From positions 91,496,814 to 91,560,813 of the forward strand of contig OX328132.1 in assembly GCA_946811695.1 (NCBI GenBank): DNA of 64,000 bases, given 5' to 3'. How positions within the stretch are numbered: the stretch's first letter is position 1; each line of letters opens with the position of its first letter. Origin of the DNA: Gonocerus acuteangulatus (Eukaryota; Arthropoda; Insecta; Hemiptera; Coreidae). The translations under genes and the position numbers were made by a program. The notes beneath the pieces are model-generated. The model was not told the origin of the DNA. It was given only the letters and a program-made list of their open reading frames with translations, and did not search any database. Below are positions 11,481 to 23,561 of the stretch, piece by piece.

Positions 11481-14093
11481 ATAATACTTCAAATGGATAC
11501 GATTTTTAGATATATCTCATTTGTGTGTCTGTGTGTGTATATATACTGGAAAATGTCATTTTTTTCATGAGAACCCCCCATCTGAAAACCGCCCAAAGTA
11601 TTTTAATTTTAACTCTCTACTCATGGCTTGGCTTAAAGTTTCTTCAACTTTTCCTATAGAAGGTTTTACGTACTGGGTGAGTAAAAGTTGCAACTAATTC
11701 TTGAGGTTTATGATACTTTTGTGCGTTTTATTAAATTATAACAAACGCTTCAAAAATTAAAAATATACATTTTTTAATTAAGTATATGTCTTAACTAAAT
11801 GATCAAAAATGAGAAATGAGTTTTAGCTAAACTTCCGAGGCTGTTAGTAAAGTAAATGTAGAGCTGCGTGATGAGAATTACATGAGAATTCAACAAGAAT
11901 GAGAATTCAGCAATTCACAGATGTTGCTCCATGTCCTTAAACCAATTGAACCACACATTTAATCCTTATTCCTGGTGGGTTGGGTTGGTGGCTTAAGGGC
12001 AGAAAACTGCTTGGTCATCTCCGCCCTACGAGTATAATTAAATTGTGCAAGTTTAATGTTAGGATGTGTTTTCTTTATTGTCTGTTTGAGATAGAGTTGT
12101 GTTACTAGAGTTGTATTTGTTAGAATCTTACTTTGGAAAAAAATATATGTTATTAAAAAATTGCTTTGATATAAGAACCAGATTCAAATGTCCGTAAAAA
12201 AAGAAAGTAAAACTCACATAAAAAATGTATACATTTTCTTTTATTTATTTTTTTATTGTTTTTATTTATTTATTTTTTTAATTGTTTTTTTCCTTTATTT
12301 ATTTTTATTTTTATTTTTATTACTTTGACATGATAGTCAATTCATACTTCTTCTTCTTTTTTTTCCTTCTTTTTTTCTTTTCTCTTTTTTTTCTTCTTTT
12401 ATCTTTTTTTTCTTCTTTTGTTTAATCTTTTTGTATATATATTTTTATGTATTTTTTTATATATATTTTATTTATTTGTTTATTTATATTTAATCCTGGT
12501 GGGATTTGAATACCTTAGGAGTGGTTTTGCTCTTTTTGCTTCTAAATTCCTTGTGATGGAAATGTTATGTAGTAAGTATATTACTTGAGTTGAACAATTT
12601 AAGTTAAACAAATTGAAATACGTACGGGAACGAAATATCAATGAAGATGTGAGATTTTCGGCGTTACATGTGTAATAAGGGAACGCGATAGTGTTGACTG
12701 ATATTAGATACGTCAAAAGAATGCATTCATTTAAAATGTCAATTCTTTCAAAAGGAGATTCCTCCCACCGCTCAGTGGTTCAGAATCGTCAAAAAGCGAG
12801 CCAGGTTACTGCTCAACATTTCACTTTCATTTGTAGTGTCTCAGTCAGTGCCAAAGCCTGATAAGTCGAACCTCTGTGTGAAGAACAGGCAAATCTATTT
12901 TCAATTTCTCACCCCCACGAGTTACTCGAATGACAGATACAAAATCGTTTGAAGGGTCACATTTTCATAAAAATTTGAATTTTCCAATAATTGCATGACT
13001 ATAAAGTATATGTACTAAATAAAAATGAAGTTCGTTTAGTAAATATAGCGTATATTAGTCCTAAATGTGATGTTTTCTGAAATATTTTCTTTAAGCCAAC
13101 TGATATTTCCTCAGATGTTCTGGTACGTTGGCAATAATGGAAAGAAAGTTTCTACGTGTGTGGGGCCCAACAATGCTTTGCCACTTTATGAATTGGAACC
13201 ATTTACGATATTACAAATCTTGGAAACCATTGATAGATTGAAGTGGCGAAAATGAAAGAACGGTCCCTTATGTTATAGTAGTATTGATCTTTGGATAATA
13301 TAAGAGACGAAAAAGGAGTATTAAATTTAAAGCGCGTTTTATCTCGCTCGATAAGGAGAAAACATTCACAAAACTAAGATAAAACTATTGTGACCCGAAT
13401 GCTTGCGTTTGTTAACTCAAGGTATAAGAAGATGTCCAATTCGCAGGAAGTGAGTTATGCTACCGATTTTTTTTACTACATCCTAATTCCTGACATAGTT
13501 TGAAAAGCTTAGATAAAAAACTTGTAATACATTTTATGTGACAGAAGGTCAAATTTCATACAGGAGCTCTTAAAATACACATAACAGCCACCCAGAACCG
13601 CAGAGAACCTTCCGAGAGGCGTCCACGTCTAGACTGACAAGACCAATCATACATCTATAGAACTCATTTACAGCAACCATCCCATTACACTGTTCTGCAA
13701 AAAAAAAAAAAAACAATTCTCCCCTCCCTAGAACAATTTTGCCTGTTTCTCATGTTTTCAAGATAAATGAAAGTTACAGTTTGTTCTTTATATTTTTTAG
13801 CAACAATATTTTTTTTCTCCGCCCACCCGAATAGAAGAACACAAAACCAGTTATAAGAAACACAATTAGTCCTAACACGTATCCTTAAAAATCTTAACTA
13901 TCTGCCGAATTATAGTAACACCTATTCCAAAAAAACAATCGACCATCAATTGTTTCCCAAAATATTTGATCACTTTTCACTTATTATTGTTGGTTCGTAT
14001 ATATACTTTAATTGTATGTTTTATTTTTTTTTTAGAGTAAAATATATTGTGACATGATTGCCCTTCAGACTTCGTATTGTATTATATTCTCCT

Positions 14094-14190
14094 CAGAGTT
14101 GGGCATAATTTTATTTATAAACATGAATACGAATTTATTCACATATATTATTAATGTATTCACATTAGAATTAGGGAATATAAATTTATG
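14094..14190 (+). repeat. Solo left end of the hAT MITE family seen at 50266
   Basis: CAGAGTTGGGCATAATTTTA followed by the ACGAATTTATTCACATAT-type repeat. No right end is found nearby. Confidence 0.6.
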
Positions 14191-14224
14191 CAGAAAATAA
14201 GGACTCTCTCAACGCTCTAAACAC

Positions 14225-14640
14225 CATTAAAGAAATATACTCCTAGTCATGTAGGAATAGGGGGTAATGAAATAGCTGACATGGGAGCAAATAAAGCACA
14301 CCAGCTAATCGAAATTACCAATCCATTAACTGCAAACAAATTCTTCAATCCGATAAAAAAGTCAAAAGAGAAAATTGATCTAAAATGTGGCAAGAAGTGG
14401 TCAAAAATAAATTAAGGAAAGTAAAATCCTGAATAGAGTGCTGGGATTCTGCATCGAGGGCTAGCAGGAGAGAGGAGTTAGTCATATGCCGAATGAGACG
14501 AAGACACACAAAACCTTCGCACATTCGTGGATCCCTCGTTTCGAAAGATGATCCACCAAAAAGTTCAAGATTTAATGATACTCCTTCTATAAAGAATATA
14601 ATAGGCTTGCAGCCCTTTAACCCCCCCCCCCCCCCCCAAA
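14225..14640 (+). pseudogene. LINE RNase H / C-terminal relic
   Basis: Reads TPSHVGI, then NEIADMGANKAHQLIE, MWQEVVKNKLRKVKS, then after a stop RREELVICRMRRRHTKPSH and SKDDPP. This is the order of RNase H followed by the C-terminal zinc-binding tail in I/R1-type LINEs. It is the same family as the relic at 5070. A poly(C) run follows at 14622. Confidence 0.65.
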
Positions 14641-14699
14641 TAAATGCACATCCTTCCTGGACAGGAAAACCACCTTAAGGTGAACGCCTGCTTGAATTT

Positions 14700-15860
14700 A
14701 GTATTAACCATGGGTGAAATACTAAATCAAGTCTTAGAACGTTATAAATTTGCGTAAATAAAAATTTAAATGTACATGTTGCGGCGTAAATGGGAAAATG
14801 TATCTTACCTATCTATTAATTGCTAATAAGAAGGTAAAATCTACTCCAATGGGACATTTTACCCCACAGAAAAGAGCGAGTCTCTCGAAAAGTCATTCTT
14901 CAGCTTCATATTTTAGGAGAAACAGAGCGAGATTCCACGTGCCTCGAATACAAGGGCTAGTGTTTGAATTAGATTAATGCAGCATCGACCACATCCACAA
15001 CGGCGGCAAGTTGGATATTACTTTTCCTACCTACAGCAATATCCTAAGGTTAAATTGCGCTTGAAGTGGTCTTTATAAACATGATGTACGGCATCCAGAA
15101 TTAATAGCTAACATGATTTTCAGTAGTCTTAGAGATGTGTAAAATTTCAGAAATATAACGAAAAACTAGTCCAACTCGCAGAAACTCGGTGAGTTTGACT
15201 TACACAGCTACGAATAGAAAAACCCGAAATTTCAAGCATCGTTTTCTTCATTAAAGATAGTCCTATCGAAGTATATATCTTTTGGCTTATTTTTGATTAT
15301 AAACACCGTCGTTTGGGTATTTAAAAAAGATCTACTCAGACTGTAATGTTTCTCTATAACACGATGTAGAGGAATATGAAGAAAAATACCCCTATATTTA
15401 AATAAGTATGTATAAGTCTTTATAAACATAAAAATGTATTACAATGTGTAACTTACCACAAACAACGAAATTGTAAGTACTTTCAGATTTTTACACATAA
15501 AAAGTAAGAACTATAGAAAATCAAGATAAGAAATGCCTAAACAATACTGAATACAAACCCTAAACCCCTAATTTACAAACCCTATATACGTCGACGTGAT
15601 TCATTGCATTGGCATAACTTTTTTATTTAGAATCCGATTGAATATATTTGTGAAAACCGCATTTAAATGGGATAAGCCGTTTCTAAAATTAGCGTGCAGA
15701 AACGCACAGACAAACAGAAAAAAATTCTAAGAATCATTGTTTTGCGTGTTGTTTCGTTGATCAAGGCCCCTAATAGTATTTTTTCATATATATCTTCCAT
15801 GTACATACAGTGATCCGTTAATTTTTTATTATATGCATATATATATATACATATATATAC
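14700..15860. other. AT-rich spacer
   Basis: No gene recognised. The 15232-15429 open frame overlaps the repeat shared with 31311 and is probably not coding. Confidence 0.45.
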
Positions 15861-16144
15861 ACAGTGGAACATGGATAATTCGAACTTCGATAATTCGAAA
15901 TCGTCTTTAATTCGAGTATTTCTCTCGGTCCCAAGAATTTAGGACATAAACAATGTAAGAAAATCGTGGTTAATTCGAATAAAATTTTGGATAATTCGAA
16001 TTTTTTACGATTCTGTACCTCCAATGGGAAGTGGACAGAGAGGCGGTCGATCTTAAATCTTGTAAAAATATTCTACCCTCGGGTAAGAAGGATAGTATGA
16101 TACGGATGTAGGGGTTCCAGGTCAAGAAGCGCGGCGGTCTCATA

Positions 16145-17315
16145 AGCGGCCCCTACACGGTCAGTAATAATGACATTATCAGTAATGTCATTACTATTCA
16201 ACTCTCGTCATTCCATATCATCATTACAATGTACACCTTACACCGTCATTCCACGGATCAGTATGCATTGTGATCCCAGTGACAGAAGCGTTTTGATAAT
16301 AATGGATCCTCGCAAAGTCGCCTGTGTAGCTATAATGCGACACTAGCCACCAAAAAACACGTGAAACGTTCGCAAAGGCCTTAATATGACACATATCCTT
16401 CCAATCGGGGCGTTTCTAAGTGTTCTGTGACCGACGTTATGAGCAAAAAAGTTAACATTTTATTTTTATTTGGATAACCATTTTTCGCAAGTACCTTTTG
16501 AGATAATACAATAGTCATTTATATGGTTAGAAAAAGGAGTCTTTCTTCTTTTGAAAGATTTCAATGACGTAAAAATCGGATTATCTCAAGGGGAGATATT
16601 GAATTTCAAAACGTCACATTACTTTTTCGCTTACAAATTTGTATTCTCTTCCAGACTGGGAAAAATCATTATTTTTTGTTTTCAATATTATTCACTACGT
16701 TAGGATTTCTTGGGGTGCTGATTTTAAATCTGCTATTATTTTTGGTGTAAAAAAAGGTATAATACTAGTTTACTTGAAAACGTAAGCATATTTTTGAATA
16801 TATTTGACGAAATATAAATTATAGTTTAACGATTATATTTTTCTTCTAATCTACTCTATAAGACAAATGAATTGGTAAAAGAATCACGTCAACATTATTT
16901 TCTAAAGTCGATATAAAAAATAAAGCACTTTCAACCTTTTTTACATCGTTTATATATATATATATATATATTACTTTTATAACTATTTTATAACTATAAT
17001 GTAACCAAGGTAGAGTCATACATTTCAATTCATCTTATTTTTTGCCCTTTCTACTCAATCTAACCTTTACATCTGTTTCACCTAGTTACAGCCCGAGATA
17101 GACTGAGTAATGACGCATTAATGATGTAGCGCTCCCTACACCATCATTACTAATGAGAGTATCCCCTCCACTTTCAGTAATGATGAAGCCGAGATCAGAA
17201 AATCCGGATTCACATCATTACTGTTCGTCATTCCAACTTTGTCCACCTTACACTATCATTATTACTGTCATTTTGATAAGGTAATGTCATTATTACTGAC
17301 CGTGTAGGGGCCGCT
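16145..17315. mobile_element. DNA transposon nested in the Tigger element
   Basis: Terminal inverted repeats AGCGGCCCCTACACGGTCAG face each other at 16145 and 17315, with TA on both outer sides and repeated AATAATGACATTA subterminal motifs. The internal 16445-16935 segment is related, in inverse orientation, to 57665-58150. No transposase is recognised. Confidence 0.7.
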
Positions 17316-17525
17316 TAAGTCTAGTTCTTGGACTCTAGTTCTGGAAAGTGGTGGGTCGCGCTTCCTCCCTTCCAGGGGTTGTAGTTACATACACGATCCT
17401 GTTGTTTTATCCTAGATACCCGCTCCCTCCATCCCTCCGCGGATCAGTCAACGCCTTGATCTGTTGTAATGGTTGTGCCTTTAATTTCCTGTGTACAGTG
17501 CAGTTCAGTGAGTTGGTGATTTAAG

Positions 17526-17715
17526 ATGTCGAAGCCTAGAAGTTATAAAACTTTAACGTTGTCAGAGAAAATAGCTACGATTAAAGAAGGTGAAAAAGGA
17601 ATAAAGAAAAAAAATCAGAAATTGCCAAGGAATTCCTCCTGACAGTTTATCAACTTACCTAAAAAATAAAGAAAATATACTTGCCCATGACAATGACTTT
17701 TTTTCAAAACAATAG
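17526..17715 (+). pseudogene. N-terminal HTH relic of a Tigger/pogo transposase
   Basis: From ATG at 17526 the frame reads MSKPRSYKTLTLSEKIATIK then EGEKGIKKK, the start of the CENP-B-like helix-turn-helix of pogo/Tigger transposases. A frameshift near 17610 moves the continuing similarity (SEIAKEF, later LKNKENIL) into another frame, and a stop follows. Only about 60 codons remain of a protein usually near 500, and no DDE domain is seen. Confidence 0.65.
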
Positions 17716-17994
17716 AGTTTATTTTTGCCTTTTTGATAAATTATTTATTACTTATGTATGTAATCGTCAATTTATGAAACGTTTGTTATTGTTTAAATAA
17801 AATGTATGTATTTTTTTTCAATTAAAAAATGTGAAAATATGAAGTTCGATTTTTTACCTCTATATTTTCAAAAACTTTTGTAATTCGAATTTTGGATAAT
17901 TCGAACTTTTTTTGTCGGTCCCTAGGGGTTCGAATTATCCAATTTCTACTGTATATATATTATTGATGTTTTCTGGTAGTGGGGCTGCTTAATT

Positions 17995-18525
17995 CCAGAG
18001 GGTAAATCAAAATTCAGTCTTCCCACAAATTTTCTCTTTATTTTGCACTAGGCCTTTCAACACAAATGTGCCATCATCAGGTGCTAACAACAAATAAAAA
18101 CATGCATTAATATTGTTTGACTCCTTAATAACAGTTAATATTGTTTGACTGTTGTTGGACAGTAATTAGTCTAATTAATAGTTAGAATTTATAAAGCAAA
18201 TGGTGTTAGTATAAATTGGAACATAATGTTATAGATTACAGTTTTTTTAGTTTATGAATTTGTAATTATTTACTAAAAAACTGTAATCTATAACATTATG
18301 TTCCAATTTATGCTATCACCATTTGTTTTATAAATTCCAACTATTAATTAGACTAATTACTGTCCAACAACAGTCAAACTATATTAATTGTTATTAAGGA
18401 GTCAAACAATATTAATGCATGTTTTTATTTGTTGTTAGCACCTGATGATGGCACATTTGCGTTGAAAGGCCTAGTGCAAAATAATGAGAAAATTTGTGGG
18501 AAGACTGAATTTTGATTCACCCTCT

Positions 18526-18529
<4 letters not shown>
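17995..18529. repeat. Near-perfect 535-bp palindrome with hammerhead-like motifs in both arms
   Basis: Arms of about 250 bp (17995-18245 and 18275-18529) mirror each other with few mismatches, from CCAGAGGGTAAATCAAAATT to the centre AAAAAACTGTAATC. A TA microsatellite (18529-18588) follows immediately. Each arm contains CCTGATGATGGCACATTTG in opposite orientation. Confidence 0.85.
18443..18478 (+). ncRNA. Hammerhead-like stem-loop in palindrome arm
   Basis: CTGATGA, one base, GGCACATTTGCGTT hairpin, GAAA. The mirrored motif in the left arm (18052-18087, - strand) has a better-paired stem. Confidence 0.35.
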
Positions 18530-18594
<65 letters not shown>

Positions 18595-19444
18595 ATTGTT
18601 ATTATATGAATATAAAGAATACTTTAAGGAATAACTGGACTGAAGTCAAGCAAGTGATTCAGATTTAAATTTATGGCTTTCTGAAGCCATACCTAGGATA
18701 AAACTGTTGAATAGAACCCTCCTATCGTTTTCCTTAGAAATCTGGACGGAACTCACCTCCGAGCGTCTTTGTGAGTCCTTATTTTCCTTCCATTTAAATG
18801 ACAGTAGGGTTTCGGTCGAGGGTACTATTAAATGTAATATTTATATGTTGCGAAATATTGTCATTTTCTGCCACCACTTCGGACAAAATGTTTAGGCCTT
18901 ATCAAGGCTATGATGATGTAAATTTGATAAATCATGTCAGAACTGAACATTTTTTTCTTCTAAAAAACAGGATACTGATATTGATATTTATGCTAACTTA
19001 ATGGCCAAATATATTCGTTATTGGTTAAAATAACAAATATATTGGTTAATTGATTCTTCATTCGCTAACTAGGCGGAAGAAGGTCCAATACCATGCTGCG
19101 ATTATTCTACCAGAAGACAATGTCTGAGGATTCGATGCTACGTCAATCCTGTATATAAGATTAAAAGTGACAGTAGCTGAAACACTCAAAACGCTAAAAT
19201 GATTTACAGGAGAAAAAATGTAAAAAACGCCAACCCTGGCTGGAATAAACGGATTCCCTATGGCCCACTTTCATGCTCCGATGGAATTGTGTTTAAAATT
19301 CTTCGACCCACTTCCTTTTCTTTCGAAAACGAATAAATAAAATACGCACTGCCTGGAAGATAATTTATTTTCGTTTGCTCTCTTATTTAAGATCTAAGTA
19401 AGAAATTTTAGCTTAATGAGCTACTTTGCGATATTAGCAACTCA

Positions 19445-19880
19445 TCTATAAATGTATATAAAAATCGTATTTGTCTGTCTGTCTGTTTGTTTCTTATAAA
19501 AATTCACACTGTTTGACCGATTTTGACTAAACTTGCCTCACAGGTTACTCTTGATCCGGGGAATATCATAGGCTAGGTCAAAATCGACTACCAGCTGTTT
19601 TTCTGTCTGTTTATTCTTCATACGGCTAGGTCAAAATCGACTATCAGTTTTTTGTTCCTTATACGAATCCACTTCGTTTGACTTGGTTTGATCAAACCAG
19701 ACACACAGGTAGGCTTGATCCAGGGAGTGTCATTGGCTAGGTGAAAATGGTCTAGAACTCACAGTTCGGAGGTCACGGGTTCGAAACTGTGAACCCGAAC
19801 AGTTACAGATTTTAATATTATTTCTTTGGTTTCAAATTTATTTTTGTGTGGTGTAGCATGGCTCACCGGGTAACAGCTAG
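19445..19880 (+). mobile_element. Short non-autonomous Helitron (436 bp)
   Basis: It begins TCTATAAATGTATATAAAAA after an A and ends ACCGGGTAACAGCTAG before a T. It shares with the copies at 1-691 and 50924-55166 the blocks TTTGTCTGTCTGTCTG and a repeated GTTTGACCGATTTTGAC. It contains no coding sequence. A GGTTCGAAAC-type box near 19790 suggests that SINE-like material is included. Confidence 0.78.
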
Positions 19881-20057
19881 TAACTTACAAGATTGTCTAT
19901 CGAGTTATTCTTTGGCGTTATTGTATTATTGAACAGAATATCTGAATTATCCATTTCTCCACCACAAAGATCGCTCAGATTGAAAAGATTTTGATATTGG
20001 TGTCTTAGACGCAATAGTTAAAAAATACACATATAAAATATGTATAATTTATTATCC

Positions 20058-20097
20058 AACGTTTCAGCTTGATTTCAAGTCTTCGTCAAGGCTAAAA
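20058..20097 (-). ncRNA. Hammerhead-like stem-loop
   Basis: On the - strand: TTGACGA, A, GACTTGAAATCAAGCT hairpin, GAAAC. The first core base is T rather than C. Confidence 0.3.
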
Positions 20098-21007
20098 AAA
20101 CAAAAAAAAAAACAAAAAAAAAACAGAATGGACAATTGAATATATCCCGCGAATAAGGTCGATTAAAAATGTGAATTGATTATAACGTGAATTCATGTAT
20201 TACAATAGGCTTTACATGTTCCACGCCTCTTTAGGTGGCCTCTTCAAAGGCTGACTGTTCTACTATTCCAGCTTAATTGCACTATGGGTAATTAGGTTTT
20301 CCCCTAGAATAAGTACCTCATGAGTGAGATTTCGAGGTATGACGTCAATCAGGGGTGTGCTATCGATTGACGACTAGTCAGCTCTGTGCGATCAATATAC
20401 TCCAAAGAATAAAAAACGACTATCCAGAAAATGGTTACTCATTTACAATCAAATCATATTCTTTAGATATGATCAATGAATAAAATGTTAAATGTTGTCT
20501 AGTAAACTAAAAATATACTATTTAAATACTTTATCTCAGTTTTTTTATTAATAGCCCAAGTATATTAAGATTGCGGTCGAGCTAACAATAATTCTCACAG
20601 GTGATATTTTTTTACTATATTTAGGTATGGTGTAAGTATGCTGAAAACAAGTTTTCGACCTTCAAAGCAGGGGGGGGGGACTTTTGACAGGCGAAAAACC
20701 ACAACATTTTAGCACTCTTCAGTTTTTCTTCATTAATTTGTAAACCGTTGATTTTGGGTAAAAAAAAAACAAAAACAGATAGGGATTAAAGAGCATTAAA
20801 TGTTGCTTCAAATGAGCTGATCAAAGTCCAAATTCGGCCAGTAAAAATTGCTATCACACTTGTTATTTGATTGAAAATCATTTTGACCAGTAACCACTTT
20901 CTCATAAAATTCAGTCATAATATTTAGAAAGATTTATTTTTTCGCAATTTGGATATTAATACATATACGAAGATTGCTTTATATATGTGTGCGTGTATAT
21001 ATGTTTG

Positions 21008-21069
<62 letters not shown>

Positions 21070-21169
21070 TATATAAAATCAAATTAGATAGAATAAATTT
21101 TATAGAAATGGGCCTTTCTTAGCTTAAGTGGGTCTAGAAGAACAGAAGTATTACCGGGTCTAATTAATA

Positions 21170-21441
21170 CAGTGTGGTGAAATTGGTAAAACCTATACTT
21201 CTAGGATATTTTCATTTACTTGACACCTTCGCTTAAAGAGTCCGTATAGACAAATATATACCTATGTATTTACTTGACACCTTCGCTTAAAGAGTCCGTA
21301 TAGACAAATATATACCTATGTATTTACTTGACACCTTCGCTTAAAGAGTCCGTATAGACAAATATATACCTATGTATTTGTCTGTTCGCTCTCAGAAAAA
21401 TATATAAGCATATATAGGTTTGAACCAATTTCACCACACTG
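21170..21441. mobile_element. Tc1/mariner-like MITE (272 bp) with TA duplication
   Basis: Ends CAGTGTGGTGAAATTGG and its inverse CCAATTTCACCACACTG are flanked by TA on both sides. The interior holds three exact or nearly exact 54-bp tandem units (21214-21375) containing TTGACACCTTCGCTTAAAG. No coding region. Confidence 0.75.
21214..21375. repeat. 54-bp tandem repeat, three units, inside a MITE
   Basis: Units contain TTACTTGACACCTTCGCTTA and end ATATATACCTATG; successive units are essentially identical. Confidence 0.85.
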
Positions 21442-22401
21442 TACTAATGTAACCCCACCTTACGGTACTCTCCTTAGATAATTTATTTTATAAAACTCAT
21501 CCCGACATTACCAATAAAGGCTACATTCTAATAGCAAAAAACGTAATAATATAATTGCAACTAATTAATACTTTAAAAAATGAACTAATTTAGTTCTACT
21601 AATAGCATTTGACGAATTCTTAACCTTTATTGATTTATTTCATATTAAAAACACAAAACGACTTGATAACTGTTAATAATTTTCCTTAATACTTCCTGTT
21701 CTCCAAACGTCTTTAAAATGCAAACATCTTAATCTGAATGATTCATAAACGCGCGAAAAACGTTCATTACGCTTCTTCTAAATGAAAAAATATATGAATT
21801 TTGGGTTGGGGTAGCAAAATTCATATATTTTTTCATTTTCACATATTTCATTGTAATTTGATTCCCCGCGACAGAATTCCTAGTGTACCAAGTTGTTTTA
21901 GACAATGTATTTATCGAAATCAGTTTGTCTAGTCGGATGTTTTTGTTTCCCTTGCTTATTGAATTACGTGTGAAGAAGGTAATTGTACGAACGTTTATAT
22001 GATTCCTATCCTATGCCAGCATCACTTCACAAGATTCTGATTCTTGGAAAAAATATTATAAAGTCATTTTTAATTCCAATAGACGACTTATTTTAATTAA
22101 TTGTACCACAAGAACATTGTCGTTTTATTTCGTGTCTGCAATCCATCGCTAAAAATTATGAACAATACTTTAAAATCCGATGTTATTTTATTTTGAACCA
22201 TCTATGCGCCCCGCGAAAGTATTTTCACACTAATGTTTGGCCCCCTAAAACATGTCAAAGGTTGCCATACCCGGTCTAGCGAGTTTGACGCTCTAGGCAT
22301 CCAGGATGTACTCGTAGATCTAGAAAATACAATCGATTTCCAAAGAGGTAGATGGCTATACGTATAATATCGTGTATAGAGAAGAATTAATGTTAAGTAG
22401 A

Positions 22402-22539
22402 TTTTTTAGCGCGGTTACTCCCTATCTCCATAGGGAGAACCCGCTTATGAGGTTGACCTCACGACGCAATCCGGAAGTGCCGACTAGAAACTTTCACGTT
22501 TCAGACCCTATAGATCACGAAAATATAGTTGGTCCAAAT

Positions 22540-22614
<75 letters not shown>
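22402..22614 (+). mobile_element. Helentron-like element copy B, left part (split by BEL/Pao)
   Basis: The head TTTTTTAGCGCGGTTACTCC and block AATCCGGAAGTGCCGACTAG match copy A closely. The copy runs into a TA microsatellite at 22542, where the BEL/Pao element begins. Confidence 0.75.
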
Positions 22615-22618
<4 letters not shown>

Positions 22619-23470
22619 AATGCTCAGCACCAAATTGCTAGTGAAATGTATATATATAGAAAAGGTTGATGAGAAAATGGAGCTGAACATATAGGTGCCT
22701 ATTATTGAGGCTAAATGAAAAACTATATAGAATGATAGAAAAAGAAATTGAATTATTTATTTGAAATTATAAGAAAAAAATATCTCCTTATGGAGCAGAC
22801 ACTGGTTAGTATGTTAGATTTGAAAAATAAGAAAAAAAATATTAAACTTCTGTGCGAATGAAAATAATAGAAATATAAGCATGTACAAAACAGCTGATGA
22901 TCGGGCGAATAGTGGCCGCTGAGATTAAAAAAGGATTATAGTCTCGCTTATCTGGTTGATGCTGCGTCTCCCCTGTAGCCGCTGACGCCAGGTTGAAAAT
23001 CGGAGCTTGGCGGGGCTTCGAAGAAGTTGTACCTCCAGAGAATGGATGCAGGCAGCCTGCGGTAAGGTGCTCACAATGGCCTCAAGTACGTGCTGTTCCT
23101 CAGGGACGTAAGGCTGAACTTCTCCTAAGGGAGTCGAGGCTGTACTCTTACGGGAGTCAAGGCTGTACTGGCTTAGGGCGGGCAACTCGCAAATCCGCGC
23201 CTTTGCTGTCCTGGGCCCGTAAAGTGCTGCCCTCATTAGAATATTGCACCGGGAGGTGGCGGACTCTCTAGGCTCGAGGGTAAACCAGCCGTCCTATCGG
23301 AGAGATAAGGGCAATCCCGAAGAGGATTAAGATCGTCTGATAACCGTCTCCGGGCTTGTATCTCAGCTGCCAGGCTATTCCCCTATAACTAGGCGCTAAG
23401 ATATTTGCGATACAACAATTGAATAAAATGTACTAAATAATTTATAACTTATACTACTTGGTCTCTAACA
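22615..23470 (-). repeat. 3' LTR of the BEL/Pao element
   Basis: This 856-bp repeat has the same ends and length as the copy at 29172-30027. Flanking bases at both outer ends are TA repeats, so the expected 5-bp target duplication (ATATA would fit) cannot be proved uniquely. The near identity of the LTRs indicates a recent insertion. Confidence 0.93.
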
Positions 23471-23483
23471 TACCGCCCACTTA
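23471..23483 (-). promoter_or_regulatory. Polypurine tract of the BEL/Pao element
   Basis: Directly before the 3' LTR, the - strand reads TAAGTGGGCGGTA. It is a short purine-rich tract in the position expected for plus-strand priming. Confidence 0.55.
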
Positions 23484-23561
23484 AATTTGGTGAAGCCAAC
23501 ATTTACAATGAGTCATCAAGGACTGCTAAACTAAGATCAGTAATAAGAAAAGAAAATAGAA

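Larger units (their letters stand above)
8960..14090. other. AT-rich spacer with scattered repeats
   Basis: Apart from the SINE (10381), the shared repeat (10557) and the inverted repeat (10880-11480), I see no gene. 12230-12480 is a T-rich low-complexity tract. Open frames at 12480-12716 (-) and 13067-13255 (+) resemble nothing I know. Confidence 0.5.
15862..17951 (+). mobile_element. Degenerate Tigger/pogo-type DNA transposon
   Basis: The left end CAGTGGAACATGGATAATTC and the inverse of the right end, CAGTAGAAATTGGATAATTC, form terminal inverted repeats of Tigger/pogo type; the right end abuts TA. A short transposase relic lies at 17526-17715. A second DNA transposon (16145-17315) is nested inside. 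The rest of the transposase gene has been lost. Confidence 0.7.
18590..22400. other. AT-rich spacer with Helitron, MITE and stem-loop (listed separately)
   Basis: No host exon seen. 21780-21840 contains a small inverted repeat (AAAAAATATATGAATTTTG and its mirror). Confidence 0.45.

Noticed and set aside
13067..13255. Possible host exon
   Set aside because: No convincing splice sites or recognisable protein similarity.
22925..23271. Open frames of 92 and 103 codons, repeated at 29482-29828
   Set aside because: They lie inside both LTRs, overlap each other on opposite strands and match no known domain.
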